A stretch of DNA of 64,000 nucleotides. Origin: Agrobacterium vitis (GTDB lineage: Bacteria; Pseudomonadota; Alphaproteobacteria; Rhizobiales; Rhizobiaceae). The translations under genes were made by a program, and so were the position numbers. The notes below the pieces were generated by a model that had not been told where the DNA came from, ran no database searches, and saw only the letters and a list, made by a program, of their open reading frames with translations. Shown here in pieces: positions 51,552 to 60,613 of the stretch (positions are counted from its first letter, which is position 1; each line of letters begins with the position of its first letter). The stretch covers positions 620,001 to 684,000 of the forward strand of contig NZ_CP146242.1 of the NCBI RefSeq assembly GCF_037039395.1, given 5' to 3'.

Positions 51552-52448
51552 ATGCTGATCACTCGTCAATCTCTCCAGTCGGCTTTCGTCGGCTTTAATA
51601 CCGCCTTCCAGGCCGGTCTCGCGATGTCAACGGCGCAATGGTCTCAGGTTGCGACCTTGGTACCATCGACCACCAAGACCCAGGAATACGGCTGGCTCGG
51701 TCAGTTTCCTGGCATGCGCGAGTGGATCGGCGACCGCGTCGTTAATGGTCTGGCACGTCACGGCTATGCGCTGACCAATAAGTCCTACGAGACGACGATC
51801 GGCGTAGATCGTGATGACTTCGAAGACGACAATCTTGGCATTTACGGTCCGATGTTCCAGCAGCTCGGCCAGAATGCCACGATGTTCCCCGACGAACTGG
51901 TGTGGGGTCTTATCAAGAACGGCTTTGCCACCAAGTGCTACGATGGCCAGTATTTCTTCGACACCGACCACCCCGTCCTCGACAAAGATGGGAATACGAC
52001 TTCTGTCGCCAACACGGACGGCGGAACGGGTACTGCCTGGTTCCTGGTCGACAATAGCCGTGCCTTGAAGCCGTTGATTTACCAGCAACGCAAGCCCTTC
52101 AGCAATCTGATCCGCAAGGACCAGGAAAATGACGACAACGTCTTTTTCAAGAAGGAATACGTCTACGGCCTGGATGGCCGCTGCCAGGTTGGTTTCGGCT
52201 TCTGGCAACAGGCCTGGGGTTCGAAGCAGACGCTCAACGCTGCGAACTACGAAGTGGGGCGCGTCGGCCTCGGCAGCCTGAAGGCTGACTATGGCAAGCC
52301 GCTGGCCATCAATCCGCGCCTGCTCATCGTGCCGCCGTCTCTGGAAGGGGCGGCCCGCAAGATCGTCGGCAACCAGCTGACCGACAATGGCGGCACCAAC
52401 CAATGGTACGGCACGGCCGAGGTACTGGTCTGCCCGTATCTCGCCTGA
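51552..52448 (+). CDS. Major head protein, Mu gpT-like
   Basis: A 298-residue capsid protein of the Mu T type: LQSAFVGFNTAFQAGLAMST, TQEYGWLGQFPGMREWIGDR, LTNKSYETTIGVDRDDFEDD and YFFDTDHPVLD. It forms the head shell in the HK97 fold. AGAGG precedes the ATG. It is followed by two hairpins. Confidence 0.93.
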   Translation: MLITRQSLQSAFVGFNTAFQAGLAMSTAQWSQVATLVPSTTKTQEYGWLGQFPGMREWIGDRVVNGLARHGYALTNKSYETTIGVDRDDFEDDNLGIYGPMFQQLGQNATMFPDELVWGLIKNGFATKCYDGQYFFDTDHPVLDKDGNTTSVANTDGGTGTAWFLVDNSRALKPLIYQQRKPFSNLIRKDQENDDNVFFKKEYVYGLDGRCQVGFGFWQQAWGSKQTLNAANYEVGRVGLGSLKADYGKPLAINPRLLIVPPSLEGAARKIVGNQLTDNGGTNQWYGTAEVLVCPYLA

Positions 52449-52476
52449 TCGCAATCATCGCCTCCCAGGGCAAGGG

Positions 52477-52528
52477 CCGTCAGCTTCGGCTGGCGGTTCC
52501 TGATGCAAGGGCCGGATTTCGGCTTTTT
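52477..52528 (+). terminator. Hairpins after the major head gene
   Basis: CCGTCAGC-TTCG-GCTGGCGG (52477-52496, one G-U pair) and GCCG-GATTT-CGGC followed by TTTTT (52511-52528). The second has the form of an intrinsic terminator. Partial termination here would raise capsid mRNA relative to tail genes. Confidence 0.6.
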
Positions 52529-52554
52529 CACCAGGAACCGAAAAGGATCACATC

Positions 52555-52899
52555 ATGGCTTCGAAGAAAGACGATACCGCTGGCAGCACCGAAGAGGGCT
52601 GGCTTGAGCAGTTCCAGGAGATGACCGAGGAGGAGTTCAAAAAGCTCTATCCGCTGACCCATGCCCTGTGGCGTTCCTGGGACAAGGCCGTTGAACCCGT
52701 TTTGCGGGTTATCTCCACCGTCGCAGGTTTCCGCCGTGGAGGGCTTATCCACACGACTGAACCCACTCTTTATGACCTGAAAGGTCTCCATCTGGAAAAG
52801 ATCGAGCAGATCCTGGCCGAGCCTGCCTTGACGGTCGAGCTGGTGGAAAAGCCTGCCGAGCCGGAAGCTGATGTCGACACCCAGACCTCGCAAGCCTGA
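52555..52899 (+). CDS. Small acidic protein after major head gene
   Basis: A 114-residue protein with AAGGA before the ATG. It has EGWLEQFQEMTEEEFKKLYP and a Glu/Pro-rich end. It stands where Mu has gp35, a small acidic protein, but the sequence is not clearly the same family. The function is unknown. Confidence 0.65.
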   Translation: MASKKDDTAGSTEEGWLEQFQEMTEEEFKKLYPLTHALWRSWDKAVEPVLRVISTVAGFRRGGLIHTTEPTLYDLKGLHLEKIEQILAEPALTVELVEKPAEPEADVDTQTSQA

Positions 52900-52910
52900 G
52901 GGGCATTGCC

Positions 52911-53348
52911 ATGACCTATTGCACAAAGCAGGATCTGATTGACCGGTTTGGCGAACGGGAGCTGCTTCAGCTGACCGACCGCACCACGCCGCCTGCTTTG
53001 GCAATCGACGACACCGTGGTTGCCCGCGCCATTGCGGATGCCACGGCATTTGCGGACGGTTATATCGGCAAAGCCTACAAGTTGCCGCTGGTGACCGTCC
53101 CCGAGGTGTTGACCAAGGTGACCTGCGATGTCGCCCGCTACTATCTGCATTTCAAGGGCGTCGAGAAGGACAGCCCGATCCAGCGGGCCTATGACCAGGC
53201 GCTGTCCTATTTCCGCGATGTCGCCAAGGGTGTCGTCCAGCTGATCGAAACCGACACGGGCGAAGTGCCGCCAGCGCCGGGCGGTGGTCAGGTCCAGGTG
53301 GTCGCCCCGGCCAAGGTGTTTTCGCGCCAGTCGCTGAGAGGCTACTGA
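52911..53348 (+). CDS. Head-tail connector (DUF1320, Mu gp36-like)
   Basis: A 145-residue protein that starts MTYCTKQDLIDRFGERELLQ and continues VVARAIADATAFADGYIGKA and VTCDVARYYLHF, the DUF1320 pattern. It should be an adaptor or stopper below the portal. Confidence 0.9.
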   Translation: MTYCTKQDLIDRFGERELLQLTDRTTPPALAIDDTVVARAIADATAFADGYIGKAYKLPLVTVPEVLTKVTCDVARYYLHFKGVEKDSPIQRAYDQALSYFRDVAKGVVQLIETDTGEVPPAPGGGQVQVVAPAKVFSRQSLRGY

Positions 53349-53349
53349 C

Positions 53350-53925
53350 ATGTCCGGAACCTCGATCGAGATCCGTGACGGCCTGTCGCCCACGCTCAAC
53401 CGGCTTGTGAGCATCTCGGAAGATCCGGCCGAGGTCATGGGTGATGTGGCGGCTTACCTGCTGACCTCGACCCAACAGCGGTTTGAGCGCGAGATCGGGC
53501 CGGACGGCCAGAAATGGCAGCCGCTCAAGGGACGCACGGCCAGCGCCAGAGCGGGTCGCGGACGCAAGTTGCGTGGAAGCGACCATATACTGCGCGATAC
53601 CGGACGCTTGTATAATTCGTTGACTACCAGTGCCGCTGCCACCAGCGCCACCGTTGGCACCAATGTCGAGTATGCCGCCATCCATCAGTTCGGCGGTGTG
53701 ATCAAGCAGGGCGAGCGCACCCAGAAACTCAGCCTGAAGCGGATACGCGGATCGAAGAAGGTCCGGTTCGTCAAGGCTGGGACCAAGGGCGCGACCGAGC
53801 GCGAGGCAACGATCGGCGCACGGGAAATCAGCATGCCCGCTCGACCATATCTCGGCATCAACGATGCCGACCGCGAGGAAATCGGCACCATCATCATGAC
53901 TGACTTTGGAAGGGCAATTGAATGA
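53350..53925 (+). CDS. Phage virion morphogenesis protein (gpG-like)
   Basis: A 191-residue protein with STQQRFEREIGPDGQKWQPL, RDTGRLYNSLTT, VGTNVEYAAIHQFGGVIKQG and MPARPYLGINDADREEI. These are the marks of the phage virion morphogenesis family (PF05069), a tail completion protein. It starts one base after the DUF1320 stop. Confidence 0.92.
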   Translation: MSGTSIEIRDGLSPTLNRLVSISEDPAEVMGDVAAYLLTSTQQRFEREIGPDGQKWQPLKGRTASARAGRGRKLRGSDHILRDTGRLYNSLTTSAAATSATVGTNVEYAAIHQFGGVIKQGERTQKLSLKRIRGSKKVRFVKAGTKGATEREATIGAREISMPARPYLGINDADREEIGTIIMTDFGRAIE

Positions 53926-54332
53926 TCGTTTTTGAAGTCATGGACCGGCTGAAACAGACCGGAACGCCCTTCATCCTGGTCGAGGGTGCCAACGAGCTGG
54001 CACAGGTCACCGACCGACCAACGAATACGCCCGTGGCTTATGTTTTCGTCAGCGGTGAAACCTCCGGCGAAAACCAGCGCATCACGGGGCCGGTGCTCCA
54101 GCGGATGTCGATGGATATTTCCGTTGTCATCATCACCGAGAATGCGGCTGGAGCCGAAAGTGCAGCCCGCGACATCGAAACATTGAAGGCGTGGGTTCGC
54201 GGCAAGCTACTCGGCTTTACGCCAGCCGATCCGCTCGAACACATCACCGGCAAATTGCAGCAGGCCAAGGACGGCATGGTCTGGTTTGAGGACGTGTTCG
54301 GCACGGCGTTTTACCAGGAGGAGCAGTCATGA
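53922..54332 (+). CDS. Tail terminator-like protein
   Basis: A 136-residue protein (MIVFEVMDRLKQTGTPFILV, TNTPVAYVFVSGETSGENQR, MSMDISVVIITENAAG, MVWFEDVFGTAFYQEE). The size, position before the tail tube gene and beta/alpha pattern match phage tail terminators of the DUF1834/gp37 type. It overlaps both neighbours by four bases. Confidence 0.75.
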   Translation: MIVFEVMDRLKQTGTPFILVEGANELAQVTDRPTNTPVAYVFVSGETSGENQRITGPVLQRMSMDISVVIITENAAGAESAARDIETLKAWVRGKLLGFTPADPLEHITGKLQQAKDGMVWFEDVFGTAFYQEEQS

Positions 54333-54499
54333 CGAACCCACAGACGGGCGGTAGCTACCGCCGCAACGCGGATGGCAGCCTGACCCGGATCGACATCGAT
54401 GCGCCTGCCGCTGTCGAAGTGGAAACGCCAGCCACCGAACCAACAACCGAAACGTCGGACGCGGGTGATGAGACCAGCGCCAAGAAGGGGAAGGCCTGA
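54329..54499 (+). CDS. Short acidic tail-module protein
   Basis: A 56-residue protein starting MTNPQTGGSYRRNADGSLTR, with GGAGGAG before the ATG. The rest is rich in Glu, Thr, Pro and Ala and ends SAKKGKA. It overlaps the previous gene by four bases and ends 4 bases before the tail tube gene. Small genes of this kind (Mu gp38 position) are common, but the function is unknown. Confidence 0.65.
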   Translation: MTNPQTGGSYRRNADGSLTRIDIDAPAAVEVETPATEPTTETSDAGDETSAKKGKA

Positions 54500-54502
54500 G
54501 CC

Positions 54503-55429
54503 ATGACCAAATACGCACGCAACAAGGCCCTGCTGGTCAAGCCTGAAACGGTCTATGGGACTGATGTCGTTCCCACAGGCGCCGCCAATGCTATCCAGGC
54601 CAGCAATTTCAATTTCGAGCCACTGTTGGGCACCGATGTCAGCCGCGATCTGATCTTGCCCTATATGGGTCACCAGGGCGTGATCCTTTCCGGCAACTAT
54701 GCGCGGGTCGGCTTCGATGTCGAAGTCGCCGGTTCCGGTGCGGCCGGGACTGCACCAGCCTGGGGGGCGCCGTTGCGCGCCTGTGGCATGGCGGAAGTGA
54801 TCACGGCGGCGACCGACGTCAAATACACGCCGATCTCCGGTGGGTTTGAGGCGGTCTCGATCTACTTTGTCAATGATGGCATCAAGCACGTATTGCTCGG
54901 CGCGCGTGGCACCTGGAAGCTGTCCATGCAGCCGAACCAGATTGCTCGCTTCAGTTTCACGCTGACCGGCCTGCTTGGCACGATCACCGATGCCGCCAAT
55001 CCGACCATTGACCTGACCAAGTTCATCAAGCCGGTTCCGGTTTCCAAGGCGAATACGACCTTCTCGCTGCTCGGCTATGCCGGGGCTTGCGAAGCGTTTT
55101 CGTTTGATCTGGCCGGTGACATCCAGCCGCGTCTGCTGATCAACCATGAGAGCATCGAATTTACCGATCGGCAGATGACGGGCGAAGCCACCATGTCAGC
55201 CACAACGCTGGCAGAGGTGGATTGGTTTGCAAAAGCCCAGGCGCATGAAACGGGCGTTATGGCCGCCCAGCACGGCACGGTCGCCGGCAATATCGTCCAG
55301 TTCGATGCTGCCCGTGTGCAGATCGGCCGCACGACCTACGAGGAAAACCAGAAGATCCTCAACAATAAGATGCCGCTGATGTTGCTGCCGACTGTCGGCA
55401 ACGACGAATTCACCATCACCGTCAAGTAA
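54503..55429 (+). CDS. Tail tube protein (siphovirus type)
   Basis: A 308-residue protein that starts MTKYARNKALLVKPETVYGT. It is followed by beta-rich sequence (GNYARVGFDVEVAGSGAAGT, LGARGTWKLSMQPNQIARFS) and ends with a strand-rich part. This is the pattern of the major tail tube proteins of long flexible tails. No sheath gene is found before it, unlike in Mu. GAAGG serves as ribosome site. Confidence 0.85.
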   Translation: MTKYARNKALLVKPETVYGTDVVPTGAANAIQASNFNFEPLLGTDVSRDLILPYMGHQGVILSGNYARVGFDVEVAGSGAAGTAPAWGAPLRACGMAEVITAATDVKYTPISGGFEAVSIYFVNDGIKHVLLGARGTWKLSMQPNQIARFSFTLTGLLGTITDAANPTIDLTKFIKPVPVSKANTTFSLLGYAGACEAFSFDLAGDIQPRLLINHESIEFTDRQMTGEATMSATTLAEVDWFAKAQAHETGVMAAQHGTVAGNIVQFDAARVQIGRTTYEENQKILNNKMPLMLLPTVGNDEFTITVK

Positions 55430-55461
55430 GCCCTAAGGGCGTCTCAAAGAGGCTTTGAAGC

Positions 55462-55914
55462 ATGTTCAAGATCGTTCCAACCCTGACCGCTTGGTGGCCT
55501 GTTTCCGTGTTGGAGCCGGACAACGACAATCCGGGCAAGTTGAAGGAATTCACCTTCGAGGCTGAATTCGTCATTCGGGGCAAGGAACAGATGAAGCCCC
55601 ATGACGACAAGCGGGCCGAGCTGTTGAAGCAACTGCCGACCGCAGAGGAGTTCGCGACCAATTATCAGGCCGCCTCCGAAAAGGCTGAAGCAACCAAGCT
55701 TCTGATCGAAGAGCATGACCGCAACATGTTTCATCTGATGATTGCCAACTGGCGCGGTGTCTTCGATGCCGACGACCAGGCGCTGTCCTTCAGTGCCGAC
55801 AATCTGAATATGGCACTCGGCTTTGACCGCATCCGCGTCGGCCTCAACCGCGCCTATGAGGAAGCCGTCTCCAACGACAAGGCCCGCCTGGGAAACTCCA
55901 AAGCCTTGCACTGA
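55462..55914 (+). CDS. Tail assembly chaperone G
   Basis: A 150-residue protein in the place of lambda gpG, between the tail tube and tape measure genes. It starts MFKIVPTLTAWWPVSVLEPD and is helical afterwards (TNYQAASEKAEATKLLIEEH). A slippery GGGAAAC near its end (55890-55896) can direct a share of ribosomes into the -1 frame to make a GT fusion of about 269 residues. Confidence 0.85.
   Translation: MFKIVPTLTAWWPVSVLEPDNDNPGKLKEFTFEAEFVIRGKEQMKPHDDKRAELLKQLPTAEEFATNYQAASEKAEATKLLIEEHDRNMFHLMIANWRGVFDADDQALSFSADNLNMALGFDRIRVGLNRAYEEAVSNDKARLGNSKALH
55890..55896 (+). promoter_or_regulatory. Programmed -1 ribosomal frameshift site GGGAAAC
   Basis: In the chaperone G frame the bases read ctG-GGA-AAC, a canonical X-XXY-YYZ heptamer. 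Slipping back one base gives GGG-AAA and enters the frame that continues to 56270. The site lies six codons before the G stop codon, where lambda has GGGAAAG. Confidence 0.8.
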
Positions 55915-56270
55915 GTTGGGCATGTCATCGGACCGGCAAGATCGACCGAACCAAGCCACAGTCGATGACAACGGATGTCAGGGCTGAGTTTGCCGCCTTC
56001 GGTGCAGCTGTCACGGTTACGGATGATGATGTCGATGAAGACTTCGATCCGGTCGCGGCCTGCAATTGGGAAAGCCTGATGGCTTTTTTGGCCTGCGATA
56101 CGCAGTGGCGTGTCGTCGGTGTCGGGCTTGGCGGCATGATCTGGATCGGCCTCGACTATTCCGCCTGCGATGTCGTGTTTCGCAGGGGCAAATATACCGA
56201 TCCGGTCTGGGATGATTTGCGGGTGATGGAGGAAGCGGCGCTGCCCGTCCTCAACAGTGGAGACGAATGA
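55896..56270 (+). CDS. T part of tail assembly chaperone GT (DUF1799-like), read by frameshift
   Basis: After the slip the frame reads on without a stop, through LSWACHRTGKIDR, to MTTDVRAEFAAFGAAVTVTD, then NWESLMAFLACDTQWRVV and MIWIGLDYSACDVVFRRGKY. This is the DUF1799 pattern, the usual T part of such chaperones. An ATG at 55965 could start a 101-residue protein, but it has no ribosome site. It overlaps the tape measure start by four bases. Confidence 0.8.
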   Translation, partial: LQSLALSWACHRTGKIDRTKPQSMTTDVRAEFAAFGAAVTVTDDDVDEDFDPVAACNWESLMAFLACDTQWRVVGVGLGGMIWIGLDYSACDVVFRRGKYTDPVWDDLRVMEEAALPVLNSGDE

Positions 56271-59200
56271 TGGCCACCCCTTTGAAACTTGCCGCGACCG
56301 TCACGCTCGATGCCAGCCAGGTGCCTGCCGGCGCACAGGCCGCGAAACAGGCGATTGCTGGCATCGGCACGGAAGCCACGGCCAGCGCCACCAAACTGCA
56401 AAAGCTGGTCGAAGCACAGCTCAATTTTGCAAGACCCGCCGCCAACACCAATAAACGCGGCGCAGAAATCGCTGAATTTGGCAAGGAATTAGACCGGCTC
56501 CAGGCCAAATTCGATCCACTGTTTGCCGCACAGAAGCGCTATGAACGCGCACTTCAGCAAATCAACCAGGCGCAGCAGGTCGGAGCAATTTCAGCCTCCC
56601 AGGCGATTGACCTGAAGCTGAAGGAAACCAACGCCTATAATGCGCTGGCTTCTGCCGCCGCCAATGCCGCTGCCGCCAACAAGCGGTATGCCGAGGCGGC
56701 GGTTGCCAAAGTGACGATCACGCCCGATCGGGGAGCCGACATTGCGGCCTATGGTGCCGAGCTAGACCGGCTCCAGGCCAAGTTCGATCCACTGTTTGCC
56801 GCACAGAAGCGCTATGAAAGCGCACTTCAGCAAATCAACCAGGCGCAGCAGGTCGGAGCAATTTCAGCCTCCCAGGCGATTGACCTGAAGCTGAAGGAAA
56901 CCAACGCCTATAATGCGCTGGCTTCTGCCGCCGCCAATGCCGCTGCCGCCAACAAGCGGTATGCCGAGGCGGCGGTTGCCAAGGTCACGGTTACTCCCGA
57001 TCGGGGCGCGGATATTGCCGCCTATGGGCAAGAGCTGGACCGGCTGCGCGCGAGGTACAATCCACTCTATGCCGTCACGGCGAACTACAAGACCGCCGTC
57101 TCGGAGATCCGTGAAGCCCATAAGGCCGGCGCGATCTCGACCGACGAAATGACGGCGGCGATCTCGCGCAATCGGCAGGCAACGCTTGCCTCGATCGAGG
57201 CGATCAAGGGCCGAAACTCTGCAATGAATGGCGACAGGGAGGGCCAATTCCGCCGCCAGAACCTCATGTATCAAGTATTCGACACTGGACAATCGGCGGC
57301 ACTCGGCATGCCGCTTGCCATGGTGGCAATGCAACAGGGGCCGCAGGTTATCCAGATGTATGCCGGCCAGGGCGGAGTGAATGCTGCGCTGAAGGATCTC
57401 GGCACTATTGCTGCCAATGCAGGCCGGTTGATCACGCCGCTCTCTGTCAGTATTGGCGGACTGGCCACGGTTGCTGCGGTTGGGGCTGCTGCCTGGAGCG
57501 GCTATCTGTCCTCGATCAAGGAGGTCGGGACGGCGGCAAATGGTCTCGGCCGTGCTGTTGCCGGATCTGCTGCCAGCATGGAAGCGGCGGCGCAAGCGGG
57601 CGCATCCAGCGCCGGCATCTCGATCAAGGCTGCCCGCTCTATGGAAGCGGCCTTCTTGCGCACCGGTCGGATCGGCAATGAGAATTACGAAGGCCTGATT
57701 TCGATCAGCAAGGATTTTGCCGCGACGATCGGCACGGATGCCGCCTCGGCCGGGCAGGCGCTGGCCGATCTGTTTGCCGATCCGGCAAAAGCGGCCCAGA
57801 CGCTCTATCAGCAATATGGGTTGATCGATGCGGCCACTGCCAAGCAGGCAACCAATCTGGCAGCGCAGAACCGGCAATCCGAAGCGCAAGCCGTGTTGCT
57901 CAAGGCGTTGCCCCCGCAACTGGCGTCGGCTGCGGAAGCGACGACCGCGCTAGGTCGGGCTTGGAACGGGGTTAGCACGGCTTCCAGCAATGCCTTCGAT
58001 TGGATGGGAAAAACAATTGATAAGGCAGCTGGCATCAAGACCCTGGCAGAACGGATTGCCAGTCTTCGAAACCAGCTTTCTGTCGGTGGACCCACAGGGC
58101 GCGGCGCGAGAGGGGCTGATAAAATTCAGGCTGAACTCGACGCCTTGTTGGCGCAGCAGGCCAGCGAACAGGCTGCCGAGGCTGAGCGCCAGCGCAAGGC
58201 CGCCGAAATCCGGAAGAGCCAAGCCGCCTTGGGTGCAGCCGATGCGGTGCCCGCCAATGCCGACACCGCTCAGCGCCAGAGCCTGACCAATAGCATTGCG
58301 GCCATGCAATCCGGCCTGACCATCCAGTCCCTTAGCCCAGAGGATCGCACCAAGCTTACGGTTGGCATCGAGGCGCAGACGCGGGCGCTCGATGCGCTCA
58401 ACAATCGCCAGAGCCGCGCGATCGAACTGGACCGCCTCGACATCCAGATCCAGAACGAACGCAATCCACTTGTGCGGGCTGATCTGACGGCTCAGCGAAC
58501 CCGGTTGCAGCTTGCCGACCAGCAGATGAGCGCCGACCAGGTGTCGGCCGCCGCAGCTCAAGCCCGCAACCGTGTCATTCAGGAAACGATTGCATCGTCT
58601 CAGACACAAGCCGCCGATATGGCTTCTGAGGTCGCCGTTCGGGCGCGCCTGGCTGCCCAGGTGGCAGCCGGGACATTGACCGCGTCTCAAGCCCAAACGC
58701 AGATGGAATCGGAAATCCAGTTGCGCCCGCTGATCGCAGCTGCGGCCAAGGCGGAGGGCAAGGAGAAGGAACAGTTGCTGGCCGTGATCGAGCAGCTTCG
58801 ATCCGGCTATTCCGGTCTTGCCGCTGCCCAGCGAGAGGCAAATGTCGCCTCCTATCTGCGTGACCAGAAGACGGGTAATGACCGGCTTGGTTTTCAGATC
58901 GGCATTGCTGGCAAGAGTCAGACTGAACAGACGGGCTTGCTGGCGCAATACAATGCCGAGCTGAAGATCCGCGAGCTTGGCTTGGAAGCTTCCAGTGCCC
59001 AGGCTAGCCAGATCCGGCGCGGTGCGAGCGCCCAGGCGCAGATGAATGCCGAGCTTTCCAGAACCAGTGAAGCCTGGAGCAGCATTCGTAAATCATCCGA
59101 AAGCGCCATCGATGGGATCGTCGACGGCCTGTCGTCGGGAGACATTTCTGGGGCGCTTGAAGGGATTTCGAAGGACATTCAAAAGACCGTCCTTGATCTC

Positions 59201-60613
59201 GCCGTGAAGAACCCGCTCAAGAACGCGCTGACCGGTTCGAACTACGGCACGCTGGCCGATGTAGGTGGCGTCAAAGGTGTTGCCAGCAACCTGCTGGGCG
59301 ATAGCAAATCCGTCGGCTCCATGGCTGTGACGGCCGGCACTGTCATGATCAATGGTGGCGTGGCAGGGACCGGTGTTGGGGCGGCTGGGCTGCAAGCCGC
59401 CAACAGCAACACAGCGGGTAGTTCTTCAGCCAATGCACTGACTGGCCTCGGCCAGTCCATGTCCAGCGCCGGCAACTATAAGGGCGGTGGCGTCGATCCG
59501 CGTTTGACCGATATTCTGAATACCGCTGCCCAGCGCACGCCGGGATATAAGGTCGATGCGATTTCCGGCTTTCGGGCTGGCGATCCGCGTTTCCATGGCA
59601 AGGGGCTGGCAACCGACGTTCAGTTGACCGACCTCGCCAGCGGCAAGCAGCTCGGCAATTATCAGGACGCTGGCAGCTTTGGCTCTTACGAGAAATTTGC
59701 CCAGACGGCACGTTCCGTCCAGATGGAGAAATATCCTGAGTTGGCCAACCAGTTCCGCTGGGGCGGTTATTTTGGTGGCGGCAAGGGAAAATACGGCGCG
59801 CTCGACACCATGCATTTCGACCTCGGCGGTGACAAGGCCGGCATGGGCGGCGGCTCCTGGGACAAGGGCTTGACCTCGGCACAGTCATCTCTATGGCCGG
59901 GCATTCAATCGTCCAGCACCAAGGCTGCCGATGCCCTTAATCGGTTCTCGACGGGCACGGCTGCCGCCAACCAGAACCTTGGAACCTTTGGCAATGGCCT
60001 TGGCCAGCTCGGCAACGGTCTCACCAATTTGATCTCAGGCGGTGGAAATGCCGGTGCTGCTGGCGGCGGTAGCCAGAACATTTTTGGTGGTCTCGCATCG
60101 TCCTTTTCCAAGGGAACGACCAATCTTATGTCGTCGCTGTTCGGTGGCTCTGTCGATCCGACATCCATTTTCTGGCGCCCGAACACCACGTTCAGCTCAT
60201 TTCTGGGGTTTGATAGTGGCGGTTACACCGGGGCAGGCGGTCGCAAGGAGCCTGCTGGCGTTGTGCATAAGGGCGAGGTTGTCTGGAGTCAGGACGATGT
60301 GGCGCGGGCGGGCGGTGCGGCCACGGTCGATGCCATGCGGCTGGGCTATCGTGGCTATGACAAGGGTGGCGTGGTTGGTGGATCGGGTGGCGCTTCTCAG
60401 TCGTCGAACGACAATGGCGGCGGTAACATTACCGTTCACAATTATTCCAAAGCCAACGTCCAGTCTGAACAGACCACGGATGCGAGTGGCCGCCGCCAGA
60501 CCAAGTTCGTGATTGCGGACATGACAGGGGATGCGATCGGCACCAAAGGTGGCAAAGCCTCAAAGACGATTGAGCAGCAATACGGCCTCAAAAAGAAGGG
60601 GATCGCCCGATGA
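56267..60613 (+). CDS. Tape measure protein with internal repeats and M15-like domain
   Basis: A 1448-residue protein that sets tail length. Residues ~64-310 contain three 91-residue repeats beginning RGADIAAYG; two are nearly identical. Residues ~330-430 hold MAMVAMQQGPQVIQMYAGQG and hydrophobic helices, typical of the tail_length-tape-measure N-domain. Long Ala/Gln-rich coiled coils follow. Residues ~1095-1190 look like a zinc peptidase of M15 type: H1110 and D1117 in RFHGKGLATDVQL, and H1183 in LDTMHFDLGG. The C-terminus is Gly-rich with SGGYTGAGGRKEPAGVVHKG, a common tape-measure end motif. Confidence 0.93.
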   Translation: MMATPLKLAATVTLDASQVPAGAQAAKQAIAGIGTEATASATKLQKLVEAQLNFARPAANTNKRGAEIAEFGKELDRLQAKFDPLFAAQKRYERALQQINQAQQVGAISASQAIDLKLKETNAYNALASAAANAAAANKRYAEAAVAKVTITPDRGADIAAYGAELDRLQAKFDPLFAAQKRYESALQQINQAQQVGAISASQAIDLKLKETNAYNALASAAANAAAANKRYAEAAVAKVTVTPDRGADIAAYGQELDRLRARYNPLYAVTANYKTAVSEIREAHKAGAISTDEMTAAISRNRQATLASIEAIKGRNSAMNGDREGQFRRQNLMYQVFDTGQSAALGMPLAMVAMQQGPQVIQMYAGQGGVNAALKDLGTIAANAGRLITPLSVSIGGLATVAAVGAAAWSGYLSSIKEVGTAANGLGRAVAGSAASMEAAAQAGASSAGISIKAARSMEAAFLRTGRIGNENYEGLISISKDFAATIGTDAASAGQALADLFADPAKAAQTLYQQYGLIDAATAKQATNLAAQNRQSEAQAVLLKALPPQLASAAEATTALGRAWNGVSTASSNAFDWMGKTIDKAAGIKTLAERIASLRNQLSVGGPTGRGARGADKIQAELDALLAQQASEQAAEAERQRKAAEIRKSQAALGAADAVPANADTAQRQSLTNSIAAMQSGLTIQSLSPEDRTKLTVGIEAQTRALDALNNRQSRAIELDRLDIQIQNERNPLVRADLTAQRTRLQLADQQMSADQVSAAAAQARNRVIQETIASSQTQAADMASEVAVRARLAAQVAAGTLTASQAQTQMESEIQLRPLIAAAAKAEGKEKEQLLAVIEQLRSGYSGLAAAQREANVASYLRDQKTGNDRLGFQIGIAGKSQTEQTGLLAQYNAELKIRELGLEASSAQASQIRRGASAQAQMNAELSRTSEAWSSIRKSSESAIDGIVDGLSSGDISGALEGISKDIQKTVLDLAVKNPLKNALTGSNYGTLADVGGVKGVASNLLGDSKSVGSMAVTAGTVMINGGVAGTGVGAAGLQAANSNTAGSSSANALTGLGQSMSSAGNYKGGGVDPRLTDILNTAAQRTPGYKVDAISGFRAGDPRFHGKGLATDVQLTDLASGKQLGNYQDAGSFGSYEKFAQTARSVQMEKYPELANQFRWGGYFGGGKGKYGALDTMHFDLGGDKAGMGGGSWDKGLTSAQSSLWPGIQSSSTKAADALNRFSTGTAAANQNLGTFGNGLGQLGNGLTNLISGGGNAGAAGGGSQNIFGGLASSFSKGTTNLMSSLFGGSVDPTSIFWRPNTTFSSFLGFDSGGYTGAGGRKEPAGVVHKGEVVWSQDDVARAGGAATVDAMRLGYRGYDKGGVVGGSGGASQSSNDNGGGNITVHNYSKANVQSEQTTDASGRRQTKFVIADMTGDAIGTKGGKASKTIEQQYGLKKKGIAR
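56456..57200 (+). repeat. 273-bp tandem repeat within the tape measure gene
   Basis: Unit 1 is 56456-56728, unit 2 is 56729-57001 and a diverged unit 3 starts at 57002. Units 1 and 2 are almost identical over about 200 bases (56510-56705 and 56783-56978), with only scattered third-base changes near the ends. The period of 91 codons keeps the frame. Confidence 0.9.

Noticed and set aside
55965..56270. Separate gene for the DUF1799-like protein from ATG 55965
   Set aside because: There is no ribosome site, and a canonical slippery heptamer links its frame to the preceding gene, so the frameshift reading is preferred.
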